In this document: positions 36,328-50,398 of the stretch, piece by piece
Layout of the letters: each line of letters opens with the position of its first letter
Position numbering within the stretch: position 1 is the first letter of the stretch
Source: Megalopta genalis
Taxonomy: Eukaryota > Arthropoda > Insecta > Hymenoptera > Halictidae
Assembly: GCF_051020955.1 (NCBI RefSeq)
Contig: NW_027476165.1
Coordinates: 579,201-643,200, forward strand
Length of the DNA stretch: 64,000 nucleotides
Direction: 5' to 3'
The notes under the pieces: generated by a model
Told to the model about the DNA's origin: nothing
Databases searched by the model: none
Seen by the model: only the letters and a program-made list of their open reading frames with translations
Made by a program: the position numbers and the translations under genes

Positions 36328-39269
36328 GAAGCTAAGTCATGTATATCTTAAGTATTTGAAGCTAAACCATTTGTTTCGCATGGATTTGAAACTAAGCCTT
36401 GTACTTCGCATTGATTTGAAGGTAAATCATGTCGTTTGCATGGATTTAAAGCTAACTCGTTTGTTTCGCCTGCATTTCAAGCTATATCACTTATATTCAC
36501 AAGTATTTGAAGGTATCTCATTTATTTCGCATGGATTTGATGCTATGCCATATACTTCGCACTTATTTGAAGCTAAATCATGTGATTCGCTAGGATTTGA
36601 AGCTAACTCGTTTGTTTCGCATACACTTGAAGCTAAATCATGTATATCATAAGTATTTGAAGCTAAACCATTTGATTCGCAAGGGTTCGAAGATCAGCCT
36701 TCTACTTCGCATTGATTTGAAGCTAAATCATGAGTCTCGCATGGATTTGAAGCTAAATCATGTGTTTTGAATGGATTTGAAGTTAACTCGTTTGCTCCCC
36801 AAGCAGTTGAAGCTAAATCATGTATATCATAAGTATTTGAAGCTAAAGAACTTGATCCGCATGGATTTCAAACTAAGCCTTCTACTTCGCATTGATTTGA
36901 ATGTAAATCATGTCTTTTGCATGGATTTAAAGCTAACTCGTTTGTTTCGCCTGCATTTGAAGCTATATCATGTATATCACAAGTATTTGAATCTGAACCA
37001 TTTGATTCCCATGAATAGTACGCTAAACCATGTTTTTCGAATGAATTTGAAGCTAAATCATGTGTTTTGAATGGATTTGAAACTAATTCGTTTGTTTCGC
37101 ATGCATTTGAAGCTAAATCATGTATAACACAAATATTTGAGCCTGAGCCATTTGTTTCGCATGGATTCGAATATCAGCCTCCTAATTTGCATTGATTTGA
37201 AGCTAAATCATGTCTATCGCTAGGATTTGAAGCTAACTCGTTTGTTTCGCATGCAGTTGAAGTTAAATCATGTATATCATAAGTATTTGAAGCTAAACCA
37301 TTTGATTCGCATGGATTTGAAGATAAGCCTTCTACCTCGCATTGATTTGAAGATAAATCATGTGTTTCGCTTGGATTTGAAGCTAACTCGTTTGTTTCGC
37401 ATGCTGTTGAAGCTAAATCATGTATATCACAAGTATTTGAAGCTAAATCGTTTGATTCGCATGGATTTGAAGATAAGCCTTCTACCTCGCATTGATTTGA
37501 AGATAAATCATGTGTTTCGCTTGGATTTGAAGCTAACTCGTTTGTTTCGCATGCTGTTGAAGCTAAATCATGTATATCACAAGTATTTGAAGCTAAACCA
37601 TTTGTTTCGCATGGATTCGAAGATAACCCTTCTACTTCGCATTGATTTGAAGCTAAATCATGTGTTTCGCATGGATTTGAAGCTAACTCGTTTGTTTCGC
37701 ATACTGTTGAAGCTAAATCATGTATATCAGAAGTATTTGAAGCTAAACCATTTGATTCGCATGGGTTCGAAGATCAGCCTTCTACTTCGCATTGATTTGA
37801 AGCTAAATCATGAGTCTCGCATGGATTTGAAGCTAAATCATGTGTTTTGAATGGATTTGAAGTTAACTCGTTTGCTCCCCAAGCAGTTGAAGCTAAATCA
37901 TGTATATCATAAGTATTTGAAGCTAAAGAACTTGATCCGCATGGATTTCAAACTATGCCTTCTACTTCGCATTGATTTGAATGTAAATCATGTCTTTTGC
38001 ATGGATTTAAAGCTAACTCGTTTGTTTCGCATACTGTTGAAGCTAAATCATGTATATCAGAAGTATTTGAAGCTAAACCATTTGATTCGCATGGGTTCGA
38101 AGATCAGCCTTCTACTTCGCATTGGTTTGAAGCTAAATCATGAGTTTCGCATGGATTTGAAGCTAAATCATGTGTTTTGAATGGATTTGAAGTTAACACG
38201 TTTGCTCCCCAAGCAGTTGAAGCTAAATCATGTATATCATAAGTATTTGAAGCTAAAGAACTTGATCCGCATGGATTTCGAACTAAGCCTTCTACTTCGC
38301 ATTGATTTGAATGTAAATCATGTCTTTTGCATGGATTTAAAGCTAACTCGTTTGTTTCGCCTGCATTTGAAGCTAAATCATGTATATCACAAGTATTTGA
38401 ATTTAAACCATTTGTTTCGCATGGATTCGAAGATAAGTCTTCTACTTCGCATTGATTTGATGCTAAATCATGTGTTTCGCATGGATTTGAAGCTAACTCG
38501 TTTGTTTCTCTTGCTGTTGAATGTAAATCATGTATATCACAAGTGTTTGAAGCTAAACCATTTGTTTCGCATGGATTCGGAGATCAGCCTTCTACTTCGC
38601 ATTCATTTGAAGCTAAATCATGTGTTTCGCATGGATTTGAAGCTGACTCGTTTGTTTCGCCTGCATTTGAAGCTATATCATGTATATCACAAGTATTTGA
38701 ATCTGAACCATTTGATTCCCATGAATAGTACGCTAAACCATGTCTTCCGAATGAATTTGAAGCTAAATCGTGTGTTTTGAATGGCTTTGAAGCTAACTCG
38801 ATTGTTTCGCATGCATTTGAAGCTAAATCATGTATATCACATATAATTGAAGCTAAACCATTTGTTTCGCATGGATTCGAAGATAAGCCTTCTACTTCGC
38901 ATGGATTTGAAGCTAAATCATGTGTTTTGAATGGATTTGAAGTTAACTCGTTTGCTCCCCAAGCAGTTGAAGCTAAATCATGTATATCATAAGTATTTGA
39001 AGCTAAAGAACTTGATTCGCATGGATTTCAAACTAAGCCTTCTACTTCGCATTGATTTGAATGTAAATCATGTCTTTTGCATGGATTTAAAGCTAACTCG
39101 TTTGTTTCGCCTGCATTTCAAGCTATATCACTTATATTCACAAGTATTTGAAGGTATCTCATTTATTTCGCATGGATTTGAAGCTAAGACATCTACTTCG
39201 CAATGATTCGAAGGTAAATCACGTTTTTCGCTTGGATTTGAAGCCAACTCGTTCGTTTCGCATGCAGTT
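36328..39269. repeat. 2942-bp unit (unit A of the second large block)
   Basis: The unit starts at GAAGCTAAGTCATG and recurs at 39270. It contains several near-identical sub-blocks with GCTCCCCAAGCAG (near 36793, 37873, 38203 and 38953), so it is internally repetitive at a third level. Three of those sub-blocks include TTTTGAATGG, which puts a TGA in the + strand frame that is open elsewhere. Confidence 0.88.
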
Positions 39270-41990
39270 GAAGCTAAGTCATGTATATCTTAAGTATTTG
39301 AAGCTAAACCATTTGTTTCGCATGGATTTGAAACTAAGCCTTGTACTTCGCATTGATTTGAAGGTAAATCATGTCTTTTGCATGGATTTAAAGCTAACTC
39401 GTTTGTTTCGCCTGCATTTCAAGCTATATCACTTATATTCACAAGTATTTGAAGGTATCTCATTTATTTCGCATGGATTTGATGCTATGCCATATACTTC
39501 GCACTTATTTGAAGCTAAATCATGTGATTCGCTAGGATTTGAAGCTAACTCGTTTGTTTCGCATACACTTGAAGCTAAATCATGTATATCATAAGTATTT
39601 GAAGCTAAACCATTTGATTCGCATGGGTTCGAAGATCAGCCTTCTACTTCGCATTGATTTGAAGCTAAATCATGAGTCTCGCATGGATTTGAAGCTAAAT
39701 CATGTGTTTTGAATGGATTTGAAGTTAACTCGTTTGCTCCCCAAGCAGTTGAAGCTAAATCATGTATATCATAAGTATTTGAAGCTAAAGAACTTGATCC
39801 GCATGGATTTCAAACTAAGCCTTCTGCTTCGCATTGATTTGAATGTAAATCATGTCTTTTGCATGGATTTAAAGCTAACTCGTTTGTTTCGCCTGCATTT
39901 GAAGCTATATCATGTATATCACAAGTATTTGAATCTGAACCATTTGATTCCCATGAATAGTACGCTAAACCATGTTTTTCGAATGAATTTGAAGCTAAAT
40001 CATGTGTTTTGAATGGATTTGAAACTAATTCGTTTGTTTCGCATGCATTTGAAGCTAAATCATGTATAACACAAATATTTGAGCCTGAGCCATTTGTTTC
40101 GCATGGATTCGAATATCAGCCTCCTAATATGCATTGATTTGAAGCTAAATCATGTCTATCGCTAGGATTTGAAGCTAACTCGTTTGTTTCGCATGCAGTT
40201 GAAGCTAAATCATGTATATCATAAGTATTTGAAGATAAACCATTTGATTCGCATGGATTTGAAGATAAGCCTTCTACCTCGCATTGATTTGAAGATAAAT
40301 CATGTGTTTCGCTTGGATTTGAAGCTAACTCGTTTGTTTCGCATGCTGTTGAAGCTAAATCATGTATATCACAAGTATTTGAAGCTAAACCATTTGTTTC
40401 GCATGGATTCGAAGATAACCCTTCTACTTCGCATTGATTTGAAGCTAAATCATGTGTTTCGCATAGATTTGAAGCTAACTGGTTTGTTTCGCATGCTGTT
40501 GAAGCTAAATCATGTATATCACAAGTATTTGAAGCTAAATCGTTTGATTCGCATGGATTTGAAGATAAGCCTTCTACCTCGCATTGATTTGAAGATAAAT
40601 CATGTGTTTCGCTTGGATTTGAAGCTAACTCGTTTGTTTCGCATGCTGTTGAAGCTAAATCATGTATATCACAAGTATTTGAAGCTAAACCATTTGTTTC
40701 GCATGGATTCGAAGATAACCCTTCTACTTCGCATTGATTTGAAGCTAAATCATGTGTTTCGCATGGATTTGAAGCTAACTCGTTTGTTTCGCATACTGTT
40801 GAAGCTAAATCATGTATATCAGAAGTATTTGAAGCTAAACCATTTGATTCGCATGGGTTCGAAGATCAGCCTTCTACTTCGCATTGATTTGAAGCTAAAT
40901 CATGAGTCTCGCATGGATTTGAAGCTAAATCATGTGTTTTGAATGGATTTGAAGTTAACTCGTTTGCTCCCCAAGCAGTTGAAGCTAAATCATGTATATC
41001 ATAAGTATTTGAAGCTAAAGAACTTGATCCGCATGGATTTCAAACTAAGCCTTCTACTTCGCATTGATTTGAATGTAAATCATGTCTTTTGCATGGATTT
41101 AAAGCTAACTCGTTTGTTTCGCATACTGTTGAAACTAAATCATGTATATCAGAAGTATTTGAAGCTAAACCATTTGATTCGCATGGGTTCGAAGATCAGC
41201 CTTCTACTTCGCATTGGTTTGAAGCTAAATCATGAGTTTCGCATGGATTTGAAGCTAAATCATGTGTTTTGAATGGATTTGAAGTTAACACGTTTGCTCC
41301 CCAAGCAGTTGAAGCTAAATCATGTATATCATAAGTATTTGAAGCTAAAGAACTTGATCCGCATGGATTTCAAACTAAGCCTTCTACTTCGCATTGATTT
41401 GAATGTAAATCATGTCTTTTGCATGGATTTAAAGCTAACTCGTTTGTTTCGCCTGCATTTGAAGCTAAATCATGTATATCACAAGTATTTGAATTTAAAC
41501 CATTTGTTTCGCATGGATTCGAAGATAAGTCTTCTACTTCGCATTGATTTGATGCTAAATCATGTGTTTCGCATGGATTTGAAGCTAACTCGTTTGTTTC
41601 TCTTGCTGTTGAATGTAAATCATGTATATCACAAGTGTTTGAAGCTAAACCATTTGTTTCGCATGGATTCGGAGATCAGCCTTCTACTTCGCATTCATTT
41701 GAAGCTAAATCATGTGTTTCGCATGGATTTGAAGCTGACTCGTTTGTTTCGCCTGCATTTGAAGCTATATCATGTATATCACAAGTATTTGAATCTGAAC
41801 CATTTGATTCCCATGAATAGTACGCTAAACCATGTCTTCCGAATGAATTTGAAGCTAAATCGTGTGTTTTGAATGGCTTTGAAGCTAACTCGATTGTTTC
41901 GCATGCATTTGAAGCTAAATCATGTATATCACATATAATTGAAGCTAAACCATTTGTTTCGCATGGATTCGAAGATAAGCCTTCTACTTC
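39270..41990. repeat. 3092-bp-period unit (unit B of the second large block)
   Basis: Unit B follows unit A at an offset of 2942 bp up to about 40386, then carries one extra 150-bp repeat, after which the offset is 3092 bp. It is otherwise nearly identical to unit A. The match ends near 41990, where A has TTCGCATGGATTTG and B has TTCGCATTGATTTG and continues into a different block. Confidence 0.88.
40387..40536. repeat. Single extra 150-bp higher-order repeat in unit B
   Basis: Compared with 37227-37850, the stretch 40169-40942 has exactly 150 bp more. The extra segment is one D-E-A-B-C cycle, with private changes such as CGCATAGATTTG near 40463 and CTAACTGGTTTG near 40477. The exact limits cannot be fixed because the neighbouring cycles are similar. 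Confidence 0.8.
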
Positions 41991-42670
41991 GCATTGATTT
42001 GAAGCTAAATCATGTCTATCGCTAGGATTTGAAGCTAACTCGTTTGTTTCGCATACTGTTGGAGCTAAATCATGTATAACACAAATATTTGGGCCTGAGC
42101 CATTTGTTTCGCATGGATTCGAAAATCAGCCTCCTAATTTGCATTGATTTGATGCTAAATCATGTCTTTTGCGTGGATTTGAAGCTAACACGTTTGTTTC
42201 GCATGCTGTTGAAGCTAAATCATGTATATCACAAGTATTTGAAGCTAAACAATCTGTTTCGTGTGGATTCGGAGATCAGCCTTCTACTTCGCATTTATTT
42301 GATGCTAAATCACGTGTTTCGCATGGTTTTGAAGCTAACTCGTTTGTTTCGCATGCAGTTGAAGCTAAATCATGTATATCATAAGTATTTGAAGCTAAAC
42401 CATTTGATTCGCATGGATTCGAAGATCAGCATTCTACTTCGCATTGATTTGAAGCTAAATCATGAGTTTCGCATGGATTTGAAGCTAAATCATGTGTTTT
42501 GAATGGATTTGAAGTTAACTCGTTTGCTCCCCATGCAGTTGAAGCTAAATCATGTATATCATAAGTATTTGAAGCTAAAGAACTTGATCCGCATGGATTT
42601 CAAACTAAGCCTTCTACTTCGCATTGATTTGAATGTAAATCATGTCTTTTGCATGGATTTAAAGCTGACT

Positions 42671-44338
42671 CGTTTGTTTCGCTGCATTTGAAGATATATC
42701 ACTTACATCGCAAGTATATGAAGCTAAATCATTCGTGTCGCATGGATTTGAAGCTAAGCCTTCTACTTCGCATTGATATGAAGCTAAATCATGTGTTTCG
42801 CATGGATTTGTAGCTAACTCGTTTGTTTCGCACGCAGTTGACGCTAAATCGTGTATATCACGATTATTTGAAGCTATTCCATTTGATTCGTATGGCTTTG
42901 AAACTAAGCCTTGTACTTCGCATTGAGTTGAAGCTAAAACATGCATTTCGCATGGATTTGAAGCTAACTCGTTTTTTTCGCCTGCATTTGAAGCTATATC
43001 ATGCATATCACAAGTATTTGAATCTGAACCATTTGATTCCCGTGAATAGTACGCTAAACCATGTTTTTCGAATGAAATTGAAGCTAAATCATGTGTTTTG
43101 AATGGATTTGAAACTAATTCGTTTGTTTCGCATGCATTTGAAGCTAAATCATGTATAACACAAATATTTGAGCCTGAGCCATTTGTTTCGCATGGATTCG
43201 AATATCAGCCTCCTAATTTGCATTGATTTGAAGCTAAATCATGTCTATCGCTAGGATTTGAAGCTAACTCGTTTGTTTCGCATGCAGTTGAAGCTAAATC
43301 ATGTATATCATAAGTATTTGAAGCTAAACCATTTGATTCGCATGGATTCGAAGATCAGCCTTCTACTTCGCATTGATTTGAAGCTAAATCATGAGTTTCG
43401 CATGGATTTGAAGCTAAATCATGTGTTTTGAATGGATTTGAAGTTAACTCGTTTGCTCCTCAAGCAGTTGAAGCTACATCATGTATATCATAAGTATTTG
43501 AAGCTAAAGAACTTGATTCGCATGGATTTCAAACTAAGCCTTCTACTTCGCATTGATTTGAATGTAAATCATGTCTTTTGCATGGATTTAAAGCTAACTC
43601 GTTTGTTTCGCCTGCATTTCAAGCTATATCACTTATATTCACAAGTATTTGAAGGTATCTCATTTATTTCGCATGGATTTGAAGCTAAGACATCTACTTC
43701 GCAATGATTCGAAGGTAAATCACGTTTTTCGCTTGGATTTGAAGCCAACTCGTTCGTTTCGCATGCAGTTGAAGCTAAGTCATGTATATCTTAAGTATTT
43801 GAAGCTAAACCATTTGTTTCGCATGGATTTGAAACTAAGCCTTGTACTTCGCATTGATTTGAAGGTAAATCATGTCTTTTGCATGGATTTAAAGCTAACT
43901 CGTTTGTTTCGCCTGCATTTCAAGCTATATCACTTATATTCACAAGTATTTGAAGGTATCTCATTTATTTCGCATGGATTTGATGCTATGCCATATACTT
44001 CGCACTTATTTGAAGCTAAATCATGTGATTCGCTAGGATTTGAAGCTAACTCGTTTGTTTCGCATACACTTGAAGCTAAATCATGTATATCATAAGTATT
44101 TGAAGCTAAACCATTTGATTCGCATGGGTTCGAAGATCAGCCTTCTACTTCGCATTGATTTGAAGCTAAATCATGAGTCTCGCATGGATTTGAAGCTAAA
44201 TCATGTGTTTTGAATGGATTTGAAGTTAACTCGTTTGCTCCCCAAGCAGTTGAAGCTAAATCATGTATATCATAAGTATTTGAAGCTAAAGAACTTGATC
44301 CGCATGGATTTCAAACTAAGCCTTCTACTTCGCATTGA
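42671..44338. repeat. Partial copies at the end of the second large block
   Basis: 42671-43771 is the partner of 23130-24230. From about 43420 to 44338 the sequence also matches 38919-39837 at an offset of 4501 bp, so it includes the right end of unit A and the first part of unit B. The match to unit B ends near 44338, where TTTGAAGCTAAATCACG replaces TTTGAATGTAAATC. Confidence 0.82.
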
Positions 44339-47300
44339 TTTGAAGCTAAATCACGTGTTTCGCTAGGATTTGAAGCTAATTCGCTCGTTTCGCACGCAGT
44401 TGAATCTGAATCATGTATATCACAACTATTTGAAACTAAACCATTTGATTCGCATGGATTTGAAGCTGAGCCTTCCTCTTCGCATTTATTTGAAGCTAAA
44501 TCATGTGTTTCGCTTGGATTTGAAGCTAACTCGTTCGTTTCGCATGCAGTTGAATCTAAATCATGTATATCACAAGTATTTGACGCTAAACCAATTGTTT
44601 CGCATGGATTTGAAGATAAGCCTTCCTCTTCGCATTTATTTGAAGCTAAATCATGTGATCCGCAAGGATTAGAAGCTAAGCCTTCAATTTCGCATTGATT
44701 TGAAACTAAACCATTTGATTCGGATGGATTTGAAGCTAAGTCTTCTACTTCGCATTGATTTGAAGCTAAATCATGTGTTTCGCATGGATTTGAAGCTAAC
44801 TCGTTTGCTTTGCATGCGGTTGAGGCTAAATCATGCATATCACAAGTATTTGAAGCTAAACCATTTGTTTCGCAAGAATATTAAGCTAAACCAGGTGTTT
44901 CGAATGAATTTGAAGCTAAATCATGTGATTCGCATGGATTTGAAGCTGACTCGTTGGATTCGGAAGCAGTTGATGCTAAATCATGAATACCACAAGTATT
45001 TGAAGCTGAACAATTTGTATCGCATGGGTTTGAAGCTAAGCCTTCTACTTCGCATTGATTTGAAGCTAAATCATGCGTCTCGCTTGGATTTGAAGCTAAC
45101 TGGTTTGTTTCGAATGTAGTTGAAGCTAAATCATCTATATCACAAGTATTTGAAGCTGAAGCATTTGTTTCCTACGAATATTAAGCTAAACCATGTGTTT
45201 CGCATGAATTTGAAGCTAAATCATGTGTTTCGCATGGATTTGAAGCTAACTCGTTTGTTTCGCATGCATTTGAAGCTATATCACTTATATTCGCAAGTAT
45301 TTGAAGTTCAATCATTCGTTTCGCAAGGATTTGAAGCTAATCCTTCTACTTCGGATTGTTTTGAAGCTAAATCATGTGTTTCGCATGGATTTGTAGCTAA
45401 CTCGTTCGATTCGCCTGCATTTGAAGCTATATCACTTATATGGCAAGTGTTTGAAGCTAAATCATTTGTGTCGCATGGGTTTGAAGCTAAGCCTTCTACT
45501 TCGGATGGATCTGAAGCTAAATCATGCGTTTCGCTTGGATTTAAAACTAACTTGTTTGTTTCGCATGCAGTTGAAACTAAATCATGTATATCACAAGTAT
45601 TTGAAGCAAAACCATTTGTTTCGCACGAATATTAAGCTAAACCATGTGTTTCGAATGAATTTGAAGCTAAATCATGTGTTTCGCAGGGATTTGAAGCTAA
45701 CTCGTTTGTTTCGCCTGCATTTGAAGCTAAATCATGTACATCACAAGTATATGCAGCTAAACCATTTGATTCGCATGGATTTGAAGCTAATCCTGCTGCT
45801 TCGCTTTGATTTGGAGATGAATAATGTGTTTCGCTTGGACTTGAAGCTAACTCGTTTGTTTCGCATGCAGTTGAAGCTAAATCATGTATATCATAAGTAT
45901 TTGAAGCTGAACCATTTGTTTCGCATGAATATTAAGCTAAACCATGTGTTTCGAATGAATTTGATGCAAAGTCATGTGTTTCGCATGGATGTGAAACTAA
46001 CTCGTTTGTTTCCCCTGCATTTGAAGCTAAATCACGTATATCACAAGTATGTGAAGCTAAACCATTTGATTCGCATGGATTTCAAATTAAGCCTTCTACT
46101 TCGCATTGATTTGAAGCTAAATCGTGTGTTTCGCATGGATTTGAAGCTAACTCGTTAGTTTTGCATGCTGTTGAAGCTAAATCATGTATATCATAAGTAT
46201 TTGAAGCTAAACCATTTGTTTTGCATGGATTCGAAGATCAGCCATCTACCTCGTATTGATTTGAAGCTAAATCATGTGTTTCGCATGGATTTGAAGCTAA
46301 CTCGTTCGTTTCGCTTGCATTTGAAGCTAAATCATGCACATCACAAGTATTTGAAGCAGAACCACTTGTTTCGCATGGATTTGAATATAAGCCTTCTACT
46401 TCGCATTGATTTGAAGCTAAATCGTGTGTTTCGCTTGGATTTCAAACTAACTAGTTTGTTTCGCAATGCAGTTAAAGCTAAATCATGTACATCACAATTA
46501 TTTGAAGCTAAACCATTTGATTCGCATGGATTTCAAATTAAGCCTTCTACTTCGCATTGATTTGAAGCTAAATCATGTGTTCCGCATGCATTTGAAGCTA
46601 ACACGTTTGTTTCGCATGCTGTTGAAGCTAAATCATGTATATCACAAGTATTTGAGCCTAAACCATTTGTTTCGCATGGTTTCGAAGATCAGCCATCTAC
46701 TTCGCATTTATTTGTAGCTAAATCATGTGTTTCGCATGGATTTGAAGCTAAGTCGTTTGTTTCGCATGCTGTTGAATCTAAATCATGTATATCACAGGCA
46801 CTTGCAGCTAAACCATTTGTTTCGCATGGGTTCGAAGATAACCCTTCCACTTCGCATTGATTTGAAGGTGAATCATGTGTTTCGCTTGTATTTGAAACTA
46901 ACTCGTTTGCTTCGCATGCATTTGAAGCTAAATCATATATATCACAAGTATTAGAAGCTAAACCATTTAACTCGCATGGATTTGAAATTAAGCCTTCTAC
47001 ATCGCATTGATTTGAAGCTGAATCATGCATTTCGCATGGATTCGAAGCTAACTCATTTGATTCGCTTGCTGATGAAGCAAAATCACGCATATCACAAGTA
47101 TTTGTAACTAAACCATTTGTTTCGCATGGATTCGAAGATCTGTCTTCTAGTTCGCATTGATTTGAAGCTAAATCACGTGTTTCGCATAGATTAGAAGCTA
47201 ACTCGTTTTTTTCGCCTGCATTTGAAGCTATATCACTTATATCGTAAGTATCTGAAGCTAAATCATTTGTTTATCATGGATTTGAATCTAAACCATCAAC

Positions 47301-47717
47301 ATCGCATTAATTTGAAGCTAAATCATGTGATTCGCTTGGATTTGAAGCTAACTCGTTTGTTCCACATGCAGTTGAAGCTAAATCATGTATATCACAAGTA
47401 TTTGAAGCTGAACCATTTGTTACGCATGGATTTGAAACCACGCCGTCTACTTCGCATTGATTTGAAGCTGAATCATTTGTTTCCCTTGGATTTGAAGCTA
47501 ACTCGTTTGCTCCGCATGCAGTTGAAGCTAAATCGTGTATATCACAAGTATTTGAACATATACCATTTGTTTTGCATGGATTCGTAGACAAGCCTTCTAC
47601 TTCGCATTGATTTGAAGCTAAATCACGTGTATCGCATGGATTTGAAGACAACTCATTTGTTTCGTCTGCATTTGAAACTATATCACTTTGTTTTGCATGG
47701 ATTCGAAGATAAGCCTT
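44339..47717. repeat. Divergent satellite domain with a relative at 53330-54730
   Basis: This stretch has A-E monomers with many private variants and no large period. From about 46290 on it is related to 53330-54730, at an offset of 7037 bp over the first part (46466 pairs with 53503, 46727 with 53764) and 7007 bp near its end (47688 pairs with 54695). Insertions and deletions of whole monomers lie between. Near 47685 it has the deletion junction TATCACTTTGTTTTGC, which the relative shares. No gene or RNA is visible. Confidence 0.82.
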
Positions 47718-48294
47718 CTACTTCGCATTGATTTGAAGCTAAATCATGTGTATCACATGTATTTGAAGCTACACCATTTGATTCGAATGGATTTGAAGCT
47801 AAGTCTTCTACTTCGCATTGATTTGAAGCTAAATCATGTGGTTGCGCATGGATTTGAAGATAACACGTTTGTTTCGCATGCAGTTGAAGCTATATCACTT
47901 ATATTCGCAAGTATTTGAAGCCAAATCAGTCGGTTCGCATGGATTTGAAGCTATGCCTTCTACTTCGCATTGATTTGAAGTTAAATCATGTGTTTCGCAT
48001 GGATTTGAAGATAACTGGATTGTTTAGCATGCAGTTGAATCTATATCACTTATATTCGGAAGCATTTGAAGCTAAATAATTCGTTTGGCATGGATTGGAA
48101 GCTAAGCCATCTACTTTTCATTGATTTGAAGTCAAATCATGTGTTACGCTTGGATTTGAAGCTAACTCGCTTGCTTCGTCTGCATTTGAAGCTATATCAC
48201 TTATATTCGCAAGCATTTGGAGCTCAATCATTCGTTTCGCATGGATTTGAAGCTAAGCCTTCTACTTCGCATTTATTTGAAGCTAAATCATGTG
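47718..48294. repeat. Lead-in to the 1052-bp units
   Basis: The first GTGGTTGCGCATGG landmark of this domain is at 47841 in this frame of counting, 454 bp before the one at 48295. The stretch between holds one of the sub-blocks of the 1052-bp unit. It is thus an incomplete first copy joined to the divergent domain on its left. Confidence 0.78.
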
Positions 48295-49346
48295 GTTGCG
48301 CATGGATTTGAAGATAACACGTTTGTTTCGCATGCAGTTGAAGCTATATCACTTATATTCGCAAGTATTTGAAAACAAATCATTCGGTTCGCAAGGATTT
48401 GAAGCTAAGCCTTCTACTTCGCATTGATTTGATGCTAAATCATATGTTTCGCATGGATTTGAAGATAACTGGATTGTTTAGCATGCAGTTGAATCTATAT
48501 CACTTATATTCGCAAGTATTTGAAGCCAAATAATTCGTTTGGCATGGATTGGAAGCTAAGCCATCTACTTTGCATTGATTTGAAGTCAAATCATGTGTTA
48601 CGCTTGGATTTGAAGCTCACTCGTTTGTTTCGCCTGCATTTGAAGATATATCACTTACATCGCAAGTATATGGCTAAATCAGTCGGTTCGCATGGATTTG
48701 AAGATATGCCTTCTACTTCGCATTGATTTGAAGTTAAATCATGTGTTTCGCTTGGATTTGAAGATAACTAGATTGTTTAGCATGCAGTTGAATCTATATC
48801 ACTTATATTCGGAAGCATTTGAAGCTAAATATTTCGTTTGGCATGGATTGGAAGCTAAGCCATCTACTTTGCATTGATTTGAAGTCAAATCATGTGTTAC
48901 GCTTGGATTTGAAGCTCACTCGTTTGTTTCGCCTGCATTTGAAGATATATCACTTACATCGCAAGTATATGGCTAAATCAGTCGGTTCGCATGGATTTGA
49001 AGATATGCCTTCTACTTCGCATTGATTTGAAGTTAAATCATGTGTTTCGCTTGGATTTGAAGATAACTGGATTGTTTAGCATGCAGTTGAATCTATATCA
49101 CTTATATTCGGAAGCATTTGAAGCTAAATAATTCGTTTGGCATGGATTGGAAGCTAAGCCATCTACTTTGCATTGATTTGAAGTCAAATCATGTGTTACG
49201 CTTGGATTTGAAGCTAACTCGCTTGCTTCGTCTGCATTTGAAGCTATATCACTTATATTCGCAAGCATTTGGAGCTCAATCATTCGTTTCGCATGGATTT
49301 GAAGCTAAGCCTTCTACTTCGCATTTATTTGAAGCTAAATCATGTG
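48295..49346. repeat. 1052-bp unit, copy 1
   Basis: The unit is counted from GTTGCGCATGG. It contains three sub-blocks spaced 299 bp apart, each with TAATTCGTTTGGCATGG or a close variant (near 48530, 48829 and 49128). Two of these are followed by the shortened monomer AAGTATATGGCTAAATC. Private changes in this copy are AAATCATATGTTTCGC near 48437 and AAATATTTCGTTTGG near 48828. The length is 7 lots of 150 bp plus 2. Confidence 0.9.
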
Positions 49347-50398
49347 GTTGCGCATGGATTTGAAGATAACACGTTTGTTTCGCATGCAGTTGAAGCTATA
49401 TCACTTATATTCGCAAGTATTTGAAAACAAATCATTCGGTTCGCAAGGATTTGAAGCTAAGCCTTCTACTTCGCATTGATTTGATGCTAAATCATGTGTT
49501 TCGCATGGATTTGAAGATAACTGGATTGTTTAGCATGCAGTTGAATCTATATCACTTATATTCGCAAGTATTTGAAGCCAAATAATTCGTTTGGCATGGA
49601 TTGGAAGCTAAGCCATCTACTTTGCATTGATTTGAAGTCAAATCATGTGTTACGCTTGGATTTGAAGCTCACTCGTTTGTTTCGCCTGCATTTGAAGATA
49701 TATCACTTACATCGCAAGTATATGGCTAAATCAGTCGGTTCGCATGGATTTGAAGATATGCCTTCTACTTCGCATTGATTTGAAGTTAAATCATGTGTTT
49801 CGCTTGGATTTGAAGATAACTAGATTGTTTAGCATGCAGTTGAATCTATATCACTTATATTCGGAAGCATTTGAAGCTAAATAATTCGTTTGGCATGGAT
49901 TGGAAGCTAAGCCATCTACTTTGCATTGATTTGAAGTCAAATCATGTGTTACGCTTGGATTTGAAGCTCACTCGTTTGTTTCGCCTGCATTTGAAGATAT
50001 ATCACTTACATCGCAAGTATACGGCTAAATCAGTCGGTTCGCATGGATTTGAAGATATGCCTTCTACTTCGCATTGATTTGAAGTTAAATCATGTGTTTC
50101 GCTTGGATTTGAAGATAACTGGATTGTTTAGCATGCAGTTGAATCTATATCACTTATATTCGGAAGCATTTGAAGCTAAATAATTCGTTTGGCATGGATT
50201 GGAAGCTAAGCCATCTACTTTGCATTGATTTGAAGTCAAATCATGTGTTACGCTTGGATTTGAAGCTAACTCGCTTGCTTCGTCTGCATTTGAAGCTATA
50301 TCACTTATATTCGCAAGCATTTGGAGCTCAATCATTCGTTTCGCATGGATTTGAAGCTAAGCCTTCTACTTCGCATTTATTTGAAGCTAAATCATGTG
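49347..50398. repeat. 1052-bp unit, copy 2
   Basis: This copy has the same length and order as copy 1 and differs at only a few positions that I noticed, for example AAGTATACGGC near 50017. Like copy 1 it has CTAGATTGTTTAGC in one sub-block (near 49819), where the other sub-blocks have CTGGATTG. Confidence 0.92.
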
